Shown: positions 4,903-12,733 of the stretch, piece by piece | How positions within the stretch are numbered: the stretch's first letter is position 1 | How the letters are laid out: each line of letters opens with the position of its first letter | Assembly (NCBI GenBank): GCA_035551835.1 | Contig: DASZMN010000027.1 | Coordinates: forward strand, 1-16,292 | Reading direction: 5' to 3' | DNA: 16,292 nucleotides | Origin: Bog-473 sp035551835 | GTDB taxonomy: Bacteria > Actinomycetota > Acidimicrobiia > Acidimicrobiales > RAAP-2 | Position numbers and translations under genes: made by a program | The notes under the pieces: generated by a model | What the model saw: the letters and a program-made list of their open reading frames with translations, nothing else | The model's database searches: none | What the model was told of the DNA's origin: nothing

Positions 4903-7614
4903 TCAGCCCGCCATCTGGCGCAAGACGTACTGCAGGATCCCACCGTGGCGGTAGTACTCCGCCTCCATCGGGGTGTCGATGCGCACCATGACCCGGAACT
5001 CGGTGACCGAGTCGTCGTCCGCCTTGGCGCTGACCGCCACCTCCTTGAGCAGCTCGCCCTTGTTGAGCACGTCGAGGCCGGTGATGGTGTAGCGCTCGGT
5101 TCCGGTCAGGCCGAGGCTCTGGACCGAGTCGCCCTTGTAGAACTGCAGCGGGACCACGCCCATGCCGATGAGATTAGAGCGGTGGATGCGCTCGAGGCTC
5201 TGTGCGATCACCGCGCGCACGCCGAGGAGCGCCGTGCCCTTGGCCGCCCAGTCGCGACTGCTCCCCGTCCCGTACTCGCGGCCGGCCAACACCACCAGAG
5301 GTACCCCTTCGGTGGCGTAGTCCATGGCCGCGTCGTAAATGGAGGTCTGGCTGCCGTCGGGCAGGTGCACGGTCACGCCGCCCTCGGTCCCCGGCGCGAG
5401 CAGGTTGCGCAGCCGCACGTTGGCGAACGTCCCGCGCATCATGACCTCGTGGTTGCCGCGGCGTGCGCCGTAGGAGTTGAAGTCGTGCCGCTCGACGCCG
5501 TGCGCCACGAGGTACTCGCCCGCCGGCGTGGTGGGGCCGATGGAGCCAGCCGGGGAGATGTGGTCCGTCGTGACACTGTCGCCGACCATCACCAGGACCC
5601 GCGCGTCGGCGATGTCGGTCACGGGCGCCGGCTTCATCGTCATGGTCTCGAAGAACGGCGGGTTCTTGACGTACGTGGAGGAGTCCTGCCACGCGTAGGT
5701 CTCGCCGCCCTCGACCTCGACCTGGCGCCAGTAGTCGTCGCCGTCGAACACCGCGCTGTAGCGGGAACGGAACATGTCGGAGGTGAGCGACGAGCGGATC
5801 GTGTCGCTCACCTCTTCGAGTGACGGCCACAGGTCGGAGAGCATGACGGGGTTGCCCTCGGTGTCGTGCCCGAGGGGCTCGGTTCCGAGGTCGATGTCCA
5901 TGGTGCCGGCCAGCGCGTACGCCACGACGAGCGGCGGCGAGGCGAGATAGTTCAGGCGGACGTCGGGGTGGATGCGCCCCTCGAAGTTGCGGTTGCCCGA
6001 CAGCACGGCCGCGACAGAGAGATCGGCTTCCTTGACGGCGTCGCTGACCCCATCGAGCAGCGGGCCCGAGTTGCCGATGCACGTCGTGCACCCGAAGCCG
6101 ACCAGATAGAACCCGAGCTGCTGCAGCGGCTCGGTCAGGCCGGCGCGCTCGAGGTAGTCGACCACGACCCGCGAGCCGGGGGCGAGCGAGGTCTTCACCC
6201 ACGGCTTGGACGTCAGCCCGAGGGCGACCGCCTTCTTGGCCAGCAGGCCGGCTCCCACCATTACCTGTGGGTTGGAGGTGTTGGTGCAGCTCGTGATGGC
6301 GGCGATCACCACGTCGCCGTCGGTCATCTGGTGGTGCGGCGCCGCGGCGGGCTCGCCGGAGGCCGTCAGCGGCGTCCGCTCGAGCGCGACGCGGAACGCG
6401 TCCTTCGCCGTCGACAGGGGCACCCGGTCCTGTGGGCGCTTAGGGCCGGCGAGCGAGGGCTCCACGTCAGCGAGGTCGAGGTCGAGGTGCTCGGAGTACA
6501 CCGGCTCGGGCGCGTCGGGGTCGTGCCAGAGCCCCTGCGCCTTGGCGTAGGCCTCGACCAGCGCCAGGTGCGGTTCGTCGCGCCCGGTGAAGCGCAGGTA
6601 GTCGACGGTCACCTGGTCGATCGGGAACATGGTGCACGTGGCGCCGTACTCGGGGCTCATGTTGCCGATGGTGGCGCGGGTCTCGAGCGGGAGGGCCGCC
6701 ACGCCGGGCCCGTAGCACTCGACGAACGCCCCGACGACCCCGTGGTCGCGCAACAGCTCGGTCACCGTGAGCACCACGTCAGTGGCGGTGATGCCCGCCC
6801 TGGGCTGGCCGTCGATGCGCAGGCCGACGACCGGGGGCAGGAGCATGGAGAGCGGCTGGCCCAGCATCGCCGCCTCCGCCTCGATCCCGCCGACGCCCCA
6901 GCCGAGCACGCCGAGCCCGTTCACCATCGTGGTGTGCGAGTCGGTGCCGACGAGAGTGTCGCAGAAGGCGCGCCCGTCGTCGGACGCGAACACGAGGCGG
7001 GACAGGTACTCGAGGTTCACCTGGTGGCAGATGCCCATGCCAGGCGGCACGACGCGGAAGCCGTCGAACGCTCCCTGGGCCCAACGCAGCAGCTGGTAGC
7101 GCTCCATGTTGCGCTGGTACTCGATGGAGACGTTGGTGTCATAGGACTGCGGGTCGCCCGACCGCTCGATGATGACGGAGTGGTCGATGACCAGCTCGAC
7201 GGGGACCAGCGGGTTGACCCGCGACGCGTTGCCGCCCAGCCGGGCCAGCGCGTCGCGCATGGCGGCCAGGTCGACGACGCCCGGCACGCCGGTGAAGTCC
7301 TGCATGAGGACGCGCTCGGGCGTGAGTGCGATCTCGTAGGCGGCGTCGCCCGCCCCCTGCCCGTGGCCCTCTGGGTTCTGGCCCCAGGCCGCCACGGCGA
7401 CGATGTCGTCGGCCGAGACGTGGGGGCTGTCCTCGTGGCGCAGCAGGTTCTCCAAGATGACCTTGATGGAATAGGGCAGGCGGTCGATCTCGTGGCGCTC
7501 GGCCAGCGGGGCGGCCTTGATGTTGAAGATCTCGTACGTGCGGTCGCCGACGACCAGGTCGGTCCGGGCGCCGAAGGTGTCTGGGTGTGCTTCGGTCGGG
7601 GGTTCGGGGCTCAT
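4903..7614 (-). CDS. acnA: Aconitate hydratase A
   Basis: The 903-aa enzyme interconverts citrate and isocitrate in the TCA cycle. The three [4Fe-4S] cysteines are present: Cys443 in SCTNTSNP, and Cys509 and Cys512 in FGCTTCIGNSG. This offset is consistent with E. coli AcnA at 435, 501 and 504. The substrate motif GTDSHTTMVNGLG and the C-terminal swivel-domain motif YGTGSSRDWAAKG are intact. The ATG at 7614 gives the family-like N-terminus (FGARTDLVVGDRTYEIFNI) with only a weak ribosome site. The frame stays open far upstream, but that stretch is low-complexity Pro/Arg repeat and is probably leader. AcnA-type enzymes are often iron-regulated; I see no recognisable iron-regulator box. Confidence 0.97.
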   Translation of the reverse strand: MSPEPPTEAHPDTFGARTDLVVGDRTYEIFNIKAAPLAERHEIDRLPYSIKVILENLLRHEDSPHVSADDIVAVAAWGQNPEGHGQGAGDAAYEIALTPERVLMQDFTGVPGVVDLAAMRDALARLGGNASRVNPLVPVELVIDHSVIIERSGDPQSYDTNVSIEYQRNMERYQLLRWAQGAFDGFRVVPPGMGICHQVNLEYLSRLVFASDDGRAFCDTLVGTDSHTTMVNGLGVLGWGVGGIEAEAAMLGQPLSMLLPPVVGLRIDGQPRAGITATDVVLTVTELLRDHGVVGAFVECYGPGVAALPLETRATIGNMSPEYGATCTMFPIDQVTVDYLRFTGRDEPHLALVEAYAKAQGLWHDPDAPEPVYSEHLDLDLADVEPSLAGPKRPQDRVPLSTAKDAFRVALERTPLTASGEPAAAPHHQMTDGDVVIAAITSCTNTSNPQVMVGAGLLAKKAVALGLTSKPWVKTSLAPGSRVVVDYLERAGLTEPLQQLGFYLVGFGCTTCIGNSGPLLDGVSDAVKEADLSVAAVLSGNRNFEGRIHPDVRLNYLASPPLVVAYALAGTMDIDLGTEPLGHDTEGNPVMLSDLWPSLEEVSDTIRSSLTSDMFRSRYSAVFDGDDYWRQVEVEGGETYAWQDSSTYVKNPPFFETMTMKPAPVTDIADARVLVMVGDSVTTDHISPAGSIGPTTPAGEYLVAHGVERHDFNSYGARRGNHEVMMRGTFANVRLRNLLAPGTEGGVTVHLPDGSQTSIYDAAMDYATEGVPLVVLAGREYGTGSSRDWAAKGTALLGVRAVIAQSLERIHRSNLIGMGVVPLQFYKGDSVQSLGLTGTERYTITGLDVLNKGELLKEVAVSAKADDDSVTEFRVMVRIDTPMEAEYYRHGGILQYVLRQMAG

Positions 7615-7651
7615 GGACCCATTCTGCCGTGGGTCCCCCGTGGGCGCCCAC

Positions 7652-7711
7652 GGCCGAGGGTTTGGCCGAGGGTTTGGCCGGGGGCTTGGCCGAGGGTTTG
7701 GCCGACCGTTT
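7652..7711. repeat. 12-bp tandem repeat, five copies, in the acnA leader
   Basis: The unit GGCCGAGGGTTT occurs at 7652, 7664 and 7688 exactly, with variants GGCCGGGGGCTT at 7676 and GGCCGACCGTTT at 7700; it then degenerates. The block ends about 40 bp upstream of the acnA ATG on the minus strand. If the promoter arm at 7774 is used it would be transcribed as leader. Copy number in such repeats often varies by slippage. Confidence 0.9.
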
Positions 7712-7773
7712 GGCGACCGGCCGACCGGGTGGCGCGGCAACGGGTGCAGCTGCCGGTCGGTCGGGCAAGGGTC

Positions 7774-7868
7774 GGGTGTATACGGGTTCGGCCTTATGAC
7801 ACGGGGCGAAAACGAGGCGAATCCGCAGGTCGGCATCACGGGGCATAAGGCGCAGCGCGTATACACCC
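7774..7868. promoter_or_regulatory. Mirror-image pair of 25-bp arms, candidate divergent promoters or operators
   Basis: The left arm (7774-7798) and the reverse complement of the right arm (7844-7868) match at 21 of 25 positions. They share GGGTGTATACG at one end and GCCTTATG at the other, and are separated by 45 bp. Read outward, each arm has the form CATAAGGC, eight or so bases, then CGTATACACCC. This contains TATACA, a plausible -10, at 7860-7865 (plus) and 7777-7782 (minus). Transcripts would begin about 150 nt upstream of the CHAP gene and about 155 nt upstream of acnA. No good -35 is seen, so the arms may instead be paired sites for one regulator. Confidence 0.55.
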
Positions 7869-7971
7869 CGAATTGATGCGCCGAGGATCGGATGGCGGGC
7901 GCCGCGGGCCCTCGACACGTCTCGGGGACCGGCGTGACGCCCGAGGGAAACCCGCATTGAGCGGCCAAAAC

Positions 7972-7987
7972 GTAACGACTTCGTAAC
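7972..7987 (+). promoter_or_regulatory. GTAAC-N6-GTAAC direct repeat, MtrA-box-like
   Basis: GTAAC at 7972-7976 and again at 7983-7987 are separated by six bases, an 11-bp repeat or one helical turn. This matches the tandem GTAAC pattern described for the actinobacterial response regulator MtrA, which controls peptidoglycan hydrolase genes such as rpf and rip family members. The site lies 33 bp upstream of a secreted CHAP-domain gene, a fitting target. GlnR boxes look partly similar, so the assignment is tentative. Confidence 0.5.
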
Positions 7988-8020
7988 CCCACCTGCCGGT
8001 TCCGCGCCCGACGAGCGGTC

Positions 8021-9490
8021 ATGATGCAGGCCGTGCGCGGACGCGGCAACGCGAGGGGAGCGAGCGGGCACAGCCGGAGGCCGGCGTCGGCCGTCGCGCT
8101 GGCTGCCTTGTCCATGGCCGCGCTCGCCGCGCTCGTCGCACCCGGCGTGATCGGGCTGGCCGCAGCCGGCCTGGCGGTCGCCACGTCGGCGGGCCCCGCC
8201 GGGGCGGCTCAGCAGCCGCACGTCTACCCCGACAACGGGATGATCGGGTTCGGCAGCGTGAGCCAGAACGCCCCCGCCATGCCCCAGCCGCTCAACTCGC
8301 CCGTGTTCTCGGGGACGGCGACGCCCGACGGCAACGGGTATCTCTTGGCCAGTGCAGACGGCGGCGTCTTCGCGTTCGGCGACGCGAGCTTCGAAGGGTC
8401 CGCGGGCAACGTGCCGCTGCAGGGACCGATCGTCGCGATGGCGCCGACGCTCGACGCCAAGGGCTACTGGCTCGGCGCGCTCGATGGCGGCGTCTTCGCC
8501 TACGGTGACGCGCCGTTCCACGGCTCCATGGGCGCCACGCACCTCAACCAGCCCATCGTCGGCATGGCGGCTACCCCCGGCGGCAACGGGTACTGGCTCG
8601 TAGCGTCGGACGGCGGCATCTTCGCGTTCGGCGACGCCGGCTTCTACGGCAGCACCGGCAACATCACCCTCAACGCTCCGATCGTCAGCATGGCGCCGAC
8701 GCACGACGGCGGGGGCTACTGGTTGGTGGCCGCCGACGGGGGCATCTTCGCGTTCGGCGACGCGGTGTTCCACGGTTCTGCCGGCAGCGCCAACCTGCCC
8801 GATCCGGTCGTCGGCATGGTGGCGTCGCCCGACGGCGGGGGGTACCTGCTGGCCACCGAGAACGGCGTCGTCCTCAACTACGGCGACGCGCAGTCCTTCG
8901 GCGGCCTCAGCCTCGACCCGACGGCTACGCAGATCTCGGGCATCATCGGCAACAACCACGGCACCGGCTACTGGCTGCTCGACCCGGAGGCCTGGCAGTA
9001 CAGCTTTGCCACCAGCACCGCCGAGCCCATGCTGCCCCAGTCGGCGGCGATCGACGCGGCGGTCGCCTCCCAGATCGAGCCGGACCCCGACACCCAGGGC
9101 GCCTACTGCAACCCGTACGGTCCGTGCGAGGAGTGGTGCGCCCTGTTCGCCACCTGGGCCTGGGAGTCGGCCGGCATCCCGATCCCGCGCTACGCCTTCA
9201 CCGGCGACATCTGGAATTGGGCCGCCTTCCACGGCGCCGTCCTCCCGCCGACGGCGCTGCCGGCGGTGGGCGATGCCGTCCTCTACGGCACCGGGCCGCA
9301 GAACACCGCCACCTCGGTGCACGTCGGCGTCGTCACCCAGGTCTGGCCCGACGGCGCCGTCATGACCGTCGCCGGCGACTCGGGTCCCGGTCGAGACGGC
9401 TACCTCTCGGTCGCGTTGGACGGCCCGTTCTTGCCGGCGGACTCGAGCTCGTACAACGGGACGCCGATCTACGCCTACGCCCAGCCGTAG
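8021..9490 (+). CDS. Secreted repeat protein with C-terminal CHAP amidase domain
   Basis: This 489-aa protein begins with an Arg-rich stretch and a long hydrophobic segment (about 24-55), with a possible signal-peptidase site after AGA (60-62), so export is likely. Residues 106-315 are five repeats of 42 residues, each with the form GYWLVAsDGGIFAFGDAxFxGS. The C-terminal part (about 340-489) looks like a CHAP domain: Cys373 in EEWCALFATWAW, His434 in SVHVGVV and Asp453 in VAGDSG are the expected catalytic residues. CHAP enzymes cut peptidoglycan peptides, so a cell-wall hydrolase or remodelling role is likely. The ATG at 8021 (or 8024) has a weak ribosome site. The FmdB-like gene follows after 47 bp. 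Confidence 0.88.
   Translation: MMQAVRGRGNARGASGHSRRPASAVALAALSMAALAALVAPGVIGLAAAGLAVATSAGPAGAAQQPHVYPDNGMIGFGSVSQNAPAMPQPLNSPVFSGTATPDGNGYLLASADGGVFAFGDASFEGSAGNVPLQGPIVAMAPTLDAKGYWLGALDGGVFAYGDAPFHGSMGATHLNQPIVGMAATPGGNGYWLVASDGGIFAFGDAGFYGSTGNITLNAPIVSMAPTHDGGGYWLVAADGGIFAFGDAVFHGSAGSANLPDPVVGMVASPDGGGYLLATENGVVLNYGDAQSFGGLSLDPTATQISGIIGNNHGTGYWLLDPEAWQYSFATSTAEPMLPQSAAIDAAVASQIEPDPDTQGAYCNPYGPCEEWCALFATWAWESAGIPIPRYAFTGDIWNWAAFHGAVLPPTALPAVGDAVLYGTGPQNTATSVHVGVVTQVWPDGAVMTVAGDSGPGRDGYLSVALDGPFLPADSSSYNGTPIYAYAQP
8336..8965 (+). repeat. Five in-frame 126-bp repeats within the CHAP protein gene
   Basis: Gly-Tyr pairs at residues 106, 148, 190, 232, 274 and 316 fall at exact 42-residue intervals. 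Each unit holds a DGG or NGV turn followed by FAFGDA, FAYGDA or LNYGDA and a Phe-x-Gly-Ser turn. The fourth unit has the most regular motif and the fifth is the most divergent. This looks like a propeller or solenoid-like beta repeat (inference). Confidence 0.9.
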
Positions 9491-9537
9491 GCACCACCTC
9501 GACGGCCTTGCGTAGGCTCCCCCCGGAGGTCCTCACC

Positions 9538-9759
9538 GTGCCCGTCTACGACTACCGCTGCTCGACCTGTCACGCCGTCTTCGACGTGCGCCGTCCCATG
9601 GCCGATGCCGATGCGCCGGCCAGCTGTCCCGACGGCCATGTCGGGGCGCACCGCCTGCTGCCCGTCTTCGCCACGACGGGCCGCGCCGTGGCGCCGCCCG
9701 GTGGCGCGTGCGGCGCCCCGGTCGCCGGCGGTTGCGGCTCCGGCTGCGCCTGTTGCTGA
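9538..9759 (+). CDS. FmdB-like zinc-ribbon protein
   Basis: This 73-aa protein starts MPVYDYRCSTCHAVFDVRRP, the typical opening of FmdB-type putative regulatory zinc ribbons, with the first CxxC at Cys8 and Cys11. The second metal knuckle is unusual: instead of CPxC it has CPDGH, Cys-x3-His. A Gly/Cys-rich tail (GGCGSGCACC) ends the protein, as in several actinobacterial relatives. The GTG at 9538 has GGAGG 10 nt upstream. The family's function is not established despite the 'regulatory protein' name. Confidence 0.85.
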   Translation: MPVYDYRCSTCHAVFDVRRPMADADAPASCPDGHVGAHRLLPVFATTGRAVAPPGGACGAPVAGGCGSGCACC

Positions 9760-9772
9760 GATCCGAGATCTC
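9758..9772. repeat. Short inverted repeat before the 367-aa gene
   Basis: GAGATC (9758-9763) and GATCTC (9767-9772) are exact reverse complements around CGA. The repeat overlaps the stop of the FmdB-like gene and ends 6 bp before the next ATG. It could occlude ribosome entry or be an operator, but six-base arms are weak evidence. Confidence 0.3.
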
Positions 9773-9778
9773 TCCGCC

Positions 9779-10882
9779 ATGTCGCTCAGCTCAATGGATG
9801 ACTACCCGGTCCACCAGGCGTCCGAGTTCATCGCCCACCCCGCCACCAGTGATCGCAATTTCTACGACCGCTACTACTTCAACATGCACCCGTGCGACGA
9901 CGACTGGTTCGCCATCTTCGGGATGGGCCAGTACCCGAACCTCGGCGTCGTCGACGCGTTCATCGACGTGCGGCTCGGGGACTCCCAGCACATCGTGCGC
10001 TCCTCGGCCCCGCTGCGGGACCGGGGCGACATAGCGGTCGGGCCCTTCCGGATCGAGGTGCTCGAGCCGCTCCGCAAGCTGCGGGTCATCGTCGAGCCGA
10101 CCGAGGACCGGGTGGCCATGGACGTCACCTGGGAGGGTCACATCCCGGCCGTCGAGGAGCCCCGCCAATACCTGCGCTCGAAGGGCAAGGTCGTCTTCGA
10201 CACCCAGCGGCTGGCCCAGACCGGCGTGTGGTCGGGGACGCTGTCGGCCGGCGGCAACGACCTCGCGGTGACCCCCGACCGCTGCTGGGGCACCCGCGAC
10301 CGCTCGTGGGGGGTCCGCCCGGTGGGCGAGCCCGAGAGCGACGGCATCCGCCAGGGCGAGCTCGTCCTGGCCGGCATGTGGAACTACTTCCCCATGCAGT
10401 TCGCCGACCACACCATCATGTACATCTGCCATGAGCGTGACGACGGCGAGCGTCCGCTCGTCCAGTCCGAGCGGGTGTGGTCCGACCCGGCCAAAGGCGT
10501 CGAAGACCTCGGCCGAGCCGAGCACGAGCACCACCTGATCCCGGGGACCCGGGTCATCGAGCGCTCCGTCGTGCGCTTCCCCGAGGTCGAGCTCGAGATC
10601 GGCTGCCGGCCCATCCTGGCCAACTTCGTGTCGGTCGGCACGGGCTACGGCATCGACGCCGACTGGCGCCACGGGATGTACCACGGGCCAGAGACCGTGA
10701 CGCAGGGACTGGTGCTCTCGGTCGAGGAGATCGAGGGCCTGGCGCAGTACGGCATCGTCGACCACGTCGCGGAGTTCTCCTACGGCAACCAGGTCGGCTA
10801 CGGGTTGCTCGAGCACGGCTTCTTCGGCCCCTACCGCCGGTACGGCCTGATGGACGGGGCGATGGGCGCGCCGGCGACGTAA
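9779..10882 (+). CDS. Uncharacterised 367-aa actinobacterial protein
   Basis: I do not recognise a characterised family with confidence. The protein has no signal peptide or membrane segment and alternates short strands rich in aromatic, acidic and Gly residues. Examples are YDRYYFNMHPCDDDWFAIFG near the N-terminus, CWGTRDRSWGVRPVGEP in the middle and GYGLLEHGFFGPYRRYGLMDG at the C-terminus. The layout recalls the two-domain beta-barrel CrtC/AttH-like proteins, and similar hypothetical proteins occur beside lipid or steroid genes in actinobacteria; both points are from memory. ATG 9779 is chosen over ATG 9794, neither with a good ribosome site. Confidence 0.75.
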   Translation: MSLSSMDDYPVHQASEFIAHPATSDRNFYDRYYFNMHPCDDDWFAIFGMGQYPNLGVVDAFIDVRLGDSQHIVRSSAPLRDRGDIAVGPFRIEVLEPLRKLRVIVEPTEDRVAMDVTWEGHIPAVEEPRQYLRSKGKVVFDTQRLAQTGVWSGTLSAGGNDLAVTPDRCWGTRDRSWGVRPVGEPESDGIRQGELVLAGMWNYFPMQFADHTIMYICHERDDGERPLVQSERVWSDPAKGVEDLGRAEHEHHLIPGTRVIERSVVRFPEVELEIGCRPILANFVSVGTGYGIDADWRHGMYHGPETVTQGLVLSVEEIEGLAQYGIVDHVAEFSYGNQVGYGLLEHGFFGPYRRYGLMDGAMGAPAT

Positions 10883-10886
10883 GCCG

Positions 10887-10932
10887 GCCCGGACGCGCGC
10901 TCGCTCCGCCCGAGGTGAGCGGCCGCGCGGGC
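10887..10932. terminator. Imperfect GC-rich stem-loop before argS
   Basis: GCCC (10887-10890) can pair with GGGC (10929-10932), CGCGCG (10894-10899) with the CGCGCG near 10924, and CGCTC (10902-10906) with GAGCG (10917-10921). It lies between the 367-aa gene and argS and could be a terminator or part of the argS leader. There is no T-tract. Confidence 0.3.
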
Positions 10933-10947
10933 ATGCGAAGATGGGGG

Positions 10948-12669
10948 ATGCCCGACGCCGTCAGTCTGCTCGCCGGCCGCCTCCAGGCCGCGTTCGACAC
11001 GGTGTCGCCGGGGGCCGACCCGGTGCTGCGCCCCTCCGACCGGGCCGACTTCCAGGCCAACGGGGCCCTCCCGCTGGGCAAGCAGCTGGGCCGGCCGCCG
11101 CGCGAGGTGGCCGAGCAGGTGGCGGCGGCGGCCGATCTCGACGGGATCTGCTCGGCGGTGGACGTCAGCGGGCCCGGGTTCATCAACCTCACGCTGGCGG
11201 ACGACTTCGTGTCGGAACAGGCGGCCGTGGTCTCCGCCGATCCCCGTCTCGGGGTCGACGCCGTGACGACCCCCCAGACGGTGCTCATCGACTACTCCTC
11301 GCCCAACGTGGCCAAGGAGATGCACGTGGGCCATCTGCGGACCACGACCATCGGCGACGCGCTGGCTCGCATCCTGTCGTTCCAGGGGCACACGGTGCTC
11401 CGGGAGAACCACATCGGCGACTGGGGGACGCCGTTCGGCATGCTCATCGAGTACCTGCTCGATGTGGACGGGGCGGACAACGCGGAGTCGTTCAGCGTGC
11501 GCGACCTGAACGAGTTCTACGCCGCCGCCCGCATCGAGTTCGACGGCGACCCTGACTTCGCCGAGCGCAGCCGACGCCGCGTGGTCTTGTTGCAGAGCGG
11601 CGATCCCGAGACGATTCGGCTGTGGCGCATCTTCGTGGCCGAGAGCATGCGCCACGCGCGCGAGGTGTACGACATGCTCGGCGTCCTCCTGACCGACGAG
11701 GACACGATCGGCGAGAGCTTCTACAACCCGCTGTTACCGGTGGTCGTCGACGAGCTCACAGCCCAGGGCCTCCTCGTCGAGGACGACGGCGCCTTGTGCG
11801 TGTTCCCCGAAGGTTTCAAGAACCGCCAAGGCGAGCCGTTGCCCCTCATCGTGCGCAAGTCCGACGGTGGCTACGGCTACCCCGCCACCGATTTGGCCAC
11901 CGTGCGCGACCGCACCGGCCGCCTCGGGGCCCAACGCCTGCTCTACGTGGTGGGAGCCGAGCAGTCCTTGCACCTGCGCCTGGTCTTCGCGACGTCCGTG
12001 TTGGCGGGGTACCTCCATGACCTCTCCGACGCCGTCCACGTCGGGTTCGGCATGGTGCTCGGCACCGACGGCAAGAAGTTGGCCAGCCGGGGCGGCGCCT
12101 CGGACCGCCTGATCGACCTGTTGTCCGAGGGGGTCGACCGGGCCGCCGCCGCGATGAAGGACCGTGACAGCGAACTCTCGCCCGAGCAGCAGGCCGCGGT
12201 GGCACGCGCGCTCGGCATCGGCGCCGTCAAGTACGCCGACCTCTCCACCGAGCCGATGACGAACTACGTGTTCGACTGGGACCGTATGCTCGCCTTCGAG
12301 GGCAACACCGGGCCCTACCTCCAGTACGCGCACGCGCGCATCCGCTCGATCTTCCGCCGCGCCGAGGCGGATCCGCCGCCGGCCGGGACGCGGCCGCGGC
12401 TCGACGAGGCACCCGAGCGCGCGCTCGCGTTGCAGCTCCTCCGTTTCGGCGAGGCGGTGGGGACGGCGGCCGGGTCGCTCAGCCCGTCCAAGCTGTGCAC
12501 CTACCTTTTCGAGCTGGCAACGGTCTTCACGACGTTCTACGAGGCCTGCCGCGTGCTCGTGGCCGACGAGGCCGTGCGGACCTCGCGGCTCGCCCTGTGC
12601 GACCTCACGGCGCGGGTGCTCGAGCAGGGGCTGTCGCTCCTCGGCATGGAGGCCCCTGCGCAGATGTGA
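10948..12669 (+). CDS. argS: Arginyl-tRNA synthetase
   Basis: This 573-aa class I synthetase charges tRNA-Arg with arginine. The ATP-binding HIGH signature appears as HVGHL at 126-130 in SSPNVAKEMHVGHLRTTT, the hallmark ArgS block, followed by ENHIGDWGTPFGML. The KMSKS-equivalent region is GTDGKKLASRGG (372-383), a divergent loop as usual for ArgS. An N-terminal tRNA-binding domain and the C-terminal DALR anticodon domain, with NYVFDWDRMLAFEGNTGPYLQYAHARI before it, are complete. ATG 10948 is chosen. An in-frame ATG at 10933 would add MRRWG but falls directly after the stem-loop. In many actinobacteria lysA follows argS; here a dehydrogenase does. Confidence 0.96.
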   Translation: MPDAVSLLAGRLQAAFDTVSPGADPVLRPSDRADFQANGALPLGKQLGRPPREVAEQVAAAADLDGICSAVDVSGPGFINLTLADDFVSEQAAVVSADPRLGVDAVTTPQTVLIDYSSPNVAKEMHVGHLRTTTIGDALARILSFQGHTVLRENHIGDWGTPFGMLIEYLLDVDGADNAESFSVRDLNEFYAAARIEFDGDPDFAERSRRRVVLLQSGDPETIRLWRIFVAESMRHAREVYDMLGVLLTDEDTIGESFYNPLLPVVVDELTAQGLLVEDDGALCVFPEGFKNRQGEPLPLIVRKSDGGYGYPATDLATVRDRTGRLGAQRLLYVVGAEQSLHLRLVFATSVLAGYLHDLSDAVHVGFGMVLGTDGKKLASRGGASDRLIDLLSEGVDRAAAAMKDRDSELSPEQQAAVARALGIGAVKYADLSTEPMTNYVFDWDRMLAFEGNTGPYLQYAHARIRSIFRRAEADPPPAGTRPRLDEAPERALALQLLRFGEAVGTAAGSLSPSKLCTYLFELATVFTTFYEACRVLVADEAVRTSRLALCDLTARVLEQGLSLLGMEAPAQM

Positions 12670-12694
12670 CCGGGACCGGTCCGGACCGTATCCT
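12666..12694 (+). promoter_or_regulatory. Promoter candidate for the SDR/esterase pair
   Basis: GTGACC (12666-12671), which contains the TGAC core, is followed after 17 nt by TATCCT (12689-12694). The start would be near 12701, about 33 nt before the ATG at 12734. The spacer holds overlapping palindromes, GGACCGGTCC and GGTCCGGACC, which could be an operator or a weak terminator of argS. Confidence 0.35.
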
Positions 12695-12733
12695 CGGCCC
12701 GGCACACCACGACCCTCAAGGAGCGGCAGAGAG

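Larger units (their letters stand above)
7615..8020. other. 406-bp divergent control region between acnA and the CHAP protein gene
   Basis: No gene is credible here: the open frames on both strands are GC-driven. From left to right it contains a 12-bp tandem repeat (7652-7711), two mirror-image 25-bp arms (7774-7798 and 7844-7868), a featureless GC-rich stretch, and a GTAAC direct repeat (7972-7987). A TTGAGC at 7957-7962 looks like a -35 but has no convincing -10. Confidence 0.7.

Noticed and set aside
5866..7848. 660-aa open frame on the plus strand opposite acnA
   Set aside because: It is antisense to a certain gene and its Arg/Gly/His/Val-rich translation reflects GC bias. No motif or ribosome site supports it.
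7615..8184. N-terminal extension of aconitase upstream of ATG 7614
   Set aside because: The frame is open but consists of Pro/Arg repeats and crosses the promoter-like arms. The family N-terminus is already complete from 7614.
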